The notes beneath the pieces are model-generated. The model made no database searches and had not been told where the DNA came from. It saw nothing but the letters and a program-made list of their open reading frames with translations. This document shows positions 7,914-9,668 of a DNA stretch of 9,668 nucleotides, one piece after another. The stretch's first letter is position 1, and each line of letters begins with the position of its first letter. A program made the position numbers and the translations under genes. The stretch is from Verrucomicrobiales bacterium (GTDB taxonomy: Bacteria > Verrucomicrobiota > Verrucomicrobiia > Verrucomicrobiales > V1-33): contig JALRGF010000224.1 in NCBI GenBank assembly GCA_023253495.1, positions 1 to 9,668 on the forward strand, written 5' to 3'.

Positions 7914-9668
7914 TCACAAATCGCCCGTGTCGGGCGCGCTCATGAAGCCGTTGGCGACGTAAATATCCTCCCATCCGTCGTTGTTGAGGTCGATGAAGTT
8001 CGAGCCCCAGGCCCAGCGGCCCATGGTCAGACCGGCGGCATCACTGGCGTCGAGGAACGGCTGGCCGGGGACATTCTTGAAGAACGTATTGCCGCGGGCG
8101 TGGCGTTGGAGTGCCTGGCGCGTCTCTTCGCTGGTGCCCGGTTTGAATTGCTGCTGGAAGGCGATGCGGTTGCCGGCGGACGACCACATGTTGCCGACGT
8201 AGAGATCCATGTGGCCGTCGTTGTCGGCGTCCGCCCAGTCCACGGACATGGAGGCGGCGATGTCCTCGACGCCGAGGGCGGCGGCGACGTCGGTGAAGGT
8301 GGCCTGGCCGGAGGGAACGAGTTCGTTGCGATAGAGGTTGTTGCGGCCGAAGTCGTTGGCGACATAGAGGTCCTGATCGCCGTCGTTGTCGAAGTCCTCC
8401 CAGGCGGCGCAGAAGCTGAAGCGGGTGTTGTGGACGTTCAGGCCGGTGTCGGCGGTGACGTCGCTGAAGGTGAGGCGGCCGTCGTTGCGGTAGAGGTAGT
8501 TGAAGGCGCCGTTGTTGGCGTCTTCGTAGGGCACCGGGTTGGCGAAAATGTCCTCGGGCGACGTCTGGCCGATCGGGCTGTAGCCGCAGATGTAGATGTC
8601 GAGGTCGCCATCGGCGTCGTAGTCGGCGGCGGCCAGCCCGCTGACGCGCGATTCGGTGTCGATGGTCCGGACGATGCGGAAGCGGGCGGCGCCGTCGTTT
8701 TCGAGGAAGGTGACGGAGAACCGGTGCGCGAGTACGGCGTCGGCATCGCCGTCGTTGTCGAGGTCGATAAAAAGGGAGCTTCGCGAGAGGTCGAGGAAAT
8801 CGAGGCCCGACTCGCGGCTGAAGTCGCGCAGGGTGCCGTCCGGCTGCTGGAGGAAGAAGCGGTTGGGCAGGCCGTCGGGCTGGCAGAGGTAGACGTCCTC
8901 GAGGCCGTCGCCGTTGGCATCGGCGATGGCGATGCCCTGGTTGCCCTGGTGGATGCCGAAGGCGACATCGAGGTTGCCGTGCCAGTGGTTGGCGCCGTGG
9001 ACAAGCTGGTCGTTCCATGACGGGTTGGCGCCGAGTAAGGCTTCGGTGCCGTCCGCGAAAGCCGGGCGCGCGGGGTCGTCGGCCGGAGCGAAGGCCCGGA
9101 TTTCCTCGAACCGGACGAGGGTGATCGAATGGAGGAGGAGGTCCGATTGCGCGGAGCCGCGGTGCCAGGTGCACCGCCATTCGGCATTCTGCTGGACCGG
9201 GCCGCGACTGGCTTCGAAGTAGACCAGTGTGGTCCACGGCTGGCCGTCGCGGGCCGGATCGACGCGCACCACCTTGGCCTTGCCGCGCAGCGGGGGCAGG
9301 CCGGTCGGCGGGTCGGCGGGGTGAAACGCCTCGCGTAGCGGGGCGAAGGCGTTGCGGAAGCCGTCCGGGCCGCTCAGCGACGGATCGGTGGCCAGCGGGC
9401 CCGGGCGCCGCACCTCAAAAGCGAGGTCCTTGAAAACCACGGTGAGTTCGGGCCGCAGCGGGGTGGTGCGGAAATCGGGCGCCAGCAGGGATTCGGGAAT
9501 GCCGGCGGTCGGGTCGGCCAGATACGGCAGCAATTCTTTGTTGAGCCGCGTGCCGGCGTCTTCGCTGAATTGTTCGGTGGTCCAGCTCGGATCGCCGGCC
9601 GGATCTGCCTTGGCAATCACCGAGGAAAGCGGCGCAGCCGTTGCGGGTGGCGGCGGGGCGGGGGCAGT
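5811..9668 (-). CDS. CRTAC1-like FG-GAP/ASPIC-UnbV protein fused to TlpA-like thioredoxin and TPRs, with in-frame TGA; candidate selenoprotein (5' end outside window)
   Basis: I read this as one gene of at least 1,285 codons entering from the right edge. In order it has an Ala/Pro-rich segment, an unassigned N-terminal domain, six FG-GAP/VCBS repeats, an in-frame TGA at 7916-7914, a seventh repeat, ASPIC/UnbV, a thioredoxin domain and TPRs. Both sides of the TGA lie in the same frame, and the second side begins mid-domain with SFFWRQVV, so the TGA interrupts a single protein rather than separating two. TGA is a normal stop elsewhere in the window (hisD, and this gene's own end), so the code is not reassigned. 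A SECIS-like hairpin follows the TGA, making selenocysteine insertion plausible; a nonsense mutation or sequence error is the alternative. FG-GAP repeats usually build a calcium-bound beta-propeller outside the cytoplasm, and export is expected although the signal peptide is not in view. The stop overlaps the next gene's start (ATGA). The molecular function of this family is unknown. Confidence 0.75.
7886..7916 (-). promoter_or_regulatory. In-frame TGA with bacterial SECIS-like stem-loop (candidate selenocysteine insertion signal)
   Basis: On the - strand the TGA (7916-7914) is followed after 11 bases by GCGGCA (7902-7897), loop GGUCG (7896-7892) and UGUCGC (7891-7886). All six base pairs form (one is G-U). 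The loop begins 17 nt after the UGA and starts with GG. Bacterial SECIS elements are expected to have a 4-bp or longer stem, a small loop with G in its first positions, and a loop about 16-37 nt after UGA; this fits. The heptamer GCAGGUC is also in the E. coli fdhF SECIS, one base away in offset. Caution: the same bases encode the conserved-looking RQV-V residues, so part of the match could be protein constraint. Confidence 0.5.
7914..9668 (-). other. Part 1 of the long gene: N-terminal domain and six FG-GAP repeats, up to the TGA
   Basis: Read conventionally this is a truncated 5'-partial ORF. The GTG at 9620 is in frame but is not the true start: the frame stays open to 9668 through an Ala/Pro-rich stretch (APAPPPPATAAP) typical of a linker after a signal peptide. 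Numbering from 9620, residues about 11-180 form a mixed domain I cannot name. Calcium-loop motifs of DxDxDGxxD type then recur: DANGDGLED (234), DLDNDGDAD (286), DYDADGDLD (333), DFDNDGDQD (409), DADNDGHMD (464) and DLNNDGWED (544). Most are followed by a bulky YV/YLYRN-type strand. The segment ends at SAPDTGDL, directly before the TGA. Cysteines are few (C150, C246, C345, C404), which matters if a Sec-Cys pair is sought. Confidence 0.85.

Noticed and set aside
7908..7915. Eight-base palindrome GAAGCTTC overlapping the TGA
   Set aside because: It contains a HindIII-type hexamer and could hint at a cloning join, but the protein is continuous across it, so no join is needed to explain it.
7914..7916. 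TGA reassigned to Trp or Gly in this organism
   Set aside because: hisD and the FG-GAP gene itself end with TGA exactly where their families or the downstream start require, and Trp is encoded by TGG throughout.
7880..7930. Frameshift rather than a stop at the interruption
   Set aside because: The protein continues in the same frame on both sides, so no base gain or loss is needed.
7884..9020. Long + strand open frame opposite the FG-GAP gene, and similar antisense frames at 4267-5142, 5173-5868, 7011-7883 and 1510-2859
   Set aside because: They mirror well-supported genes, are rich in Gly/Val/Glu or Arg/Pro repeats as expected of antisense in GC-rich DNA, and show no family motifs.

Overview
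The window is high-GC bacterial DNA, and I think it joins pieces of two different organisms. Positions 1 to about 697 hold the C-terminal part of an actinobacterial-looking phenylalanyl-tRNA synthetase beta chain (pheT, + strand; it resembles Microbacteriaceae). From about 698 onward the gene content fits a PVC-group bacterium, most likely Verrucomicrobia/Opitutales: hisD next to a lipid A-type acyltransferase, then long secreted FG-GAP/ASPIC-UnbV, thioredoxin, copper-monooxygenase-like and TPR proteins. Both genes at the junction lose their C-terminus at the same few bases. I read this as a probable assembly chimera. The taxonomic labels are inference from protein flavour, not from a search.

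Layout. (1) 2-697, pheT fragment, +. (2) 698-1429, LpxL/HtrB-like acyltransferase, -, cut at its C-terminus by the junction. (3) 1600-2889, complete histidinol dehydrogenase hisD, +, with a TTGCAG-N16-TAGGAT promoter candidate immediately before it. (4) 2983-3888, secreted TPR-repeat protein, +, with a matching TTGCAA-N17-TAGGAT promoter candidate. (5) 3895-5814, lipoprotein combining a c-type haem site, a PHM-like type II copper monooxygenase fold with every copper ligand present, and TPRs, -. (6) 5811 to beyond the right edge, -, one very long frame encoding FG-GAP/VCBS repeats, ASPIC/UnbV, a TlpA-like thioredoxin and TPRs. Genes 5 and 6 overlap by 4 bases (ATGA) and form a translationally coupled pair. 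Genes 4 and 5 converge with 6 bases between their stops. No stretch over 300 bases lacks a gene.

The most interesting point is in gene 6. Its frame is interrupted by one in-frame TGA (7916-7914), and homologous-looking protein continues without any frame change on both sides. Right after the TGA the mRNA can fold a 6-bp stem with a GGUCG apical loop starting 17 nt downstream. This fits the size and spacing of a bacterial SECIS element, and it shares the heptamer GCAGGUC with the E. coli fdhF SECIS at nearly the same offset. Gene 6 may therefore be a selenoprotein of the CRTAC1 (FG-GAP/ASPIC-UnbV) type, carrying a thioredoxin CxxC downstream and coupled to a copper/haem lipoprotein. That would make the pair an extracytoplasmic redox or copper system. 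A nonsense mutation or a sequencing error is the competing explanation.
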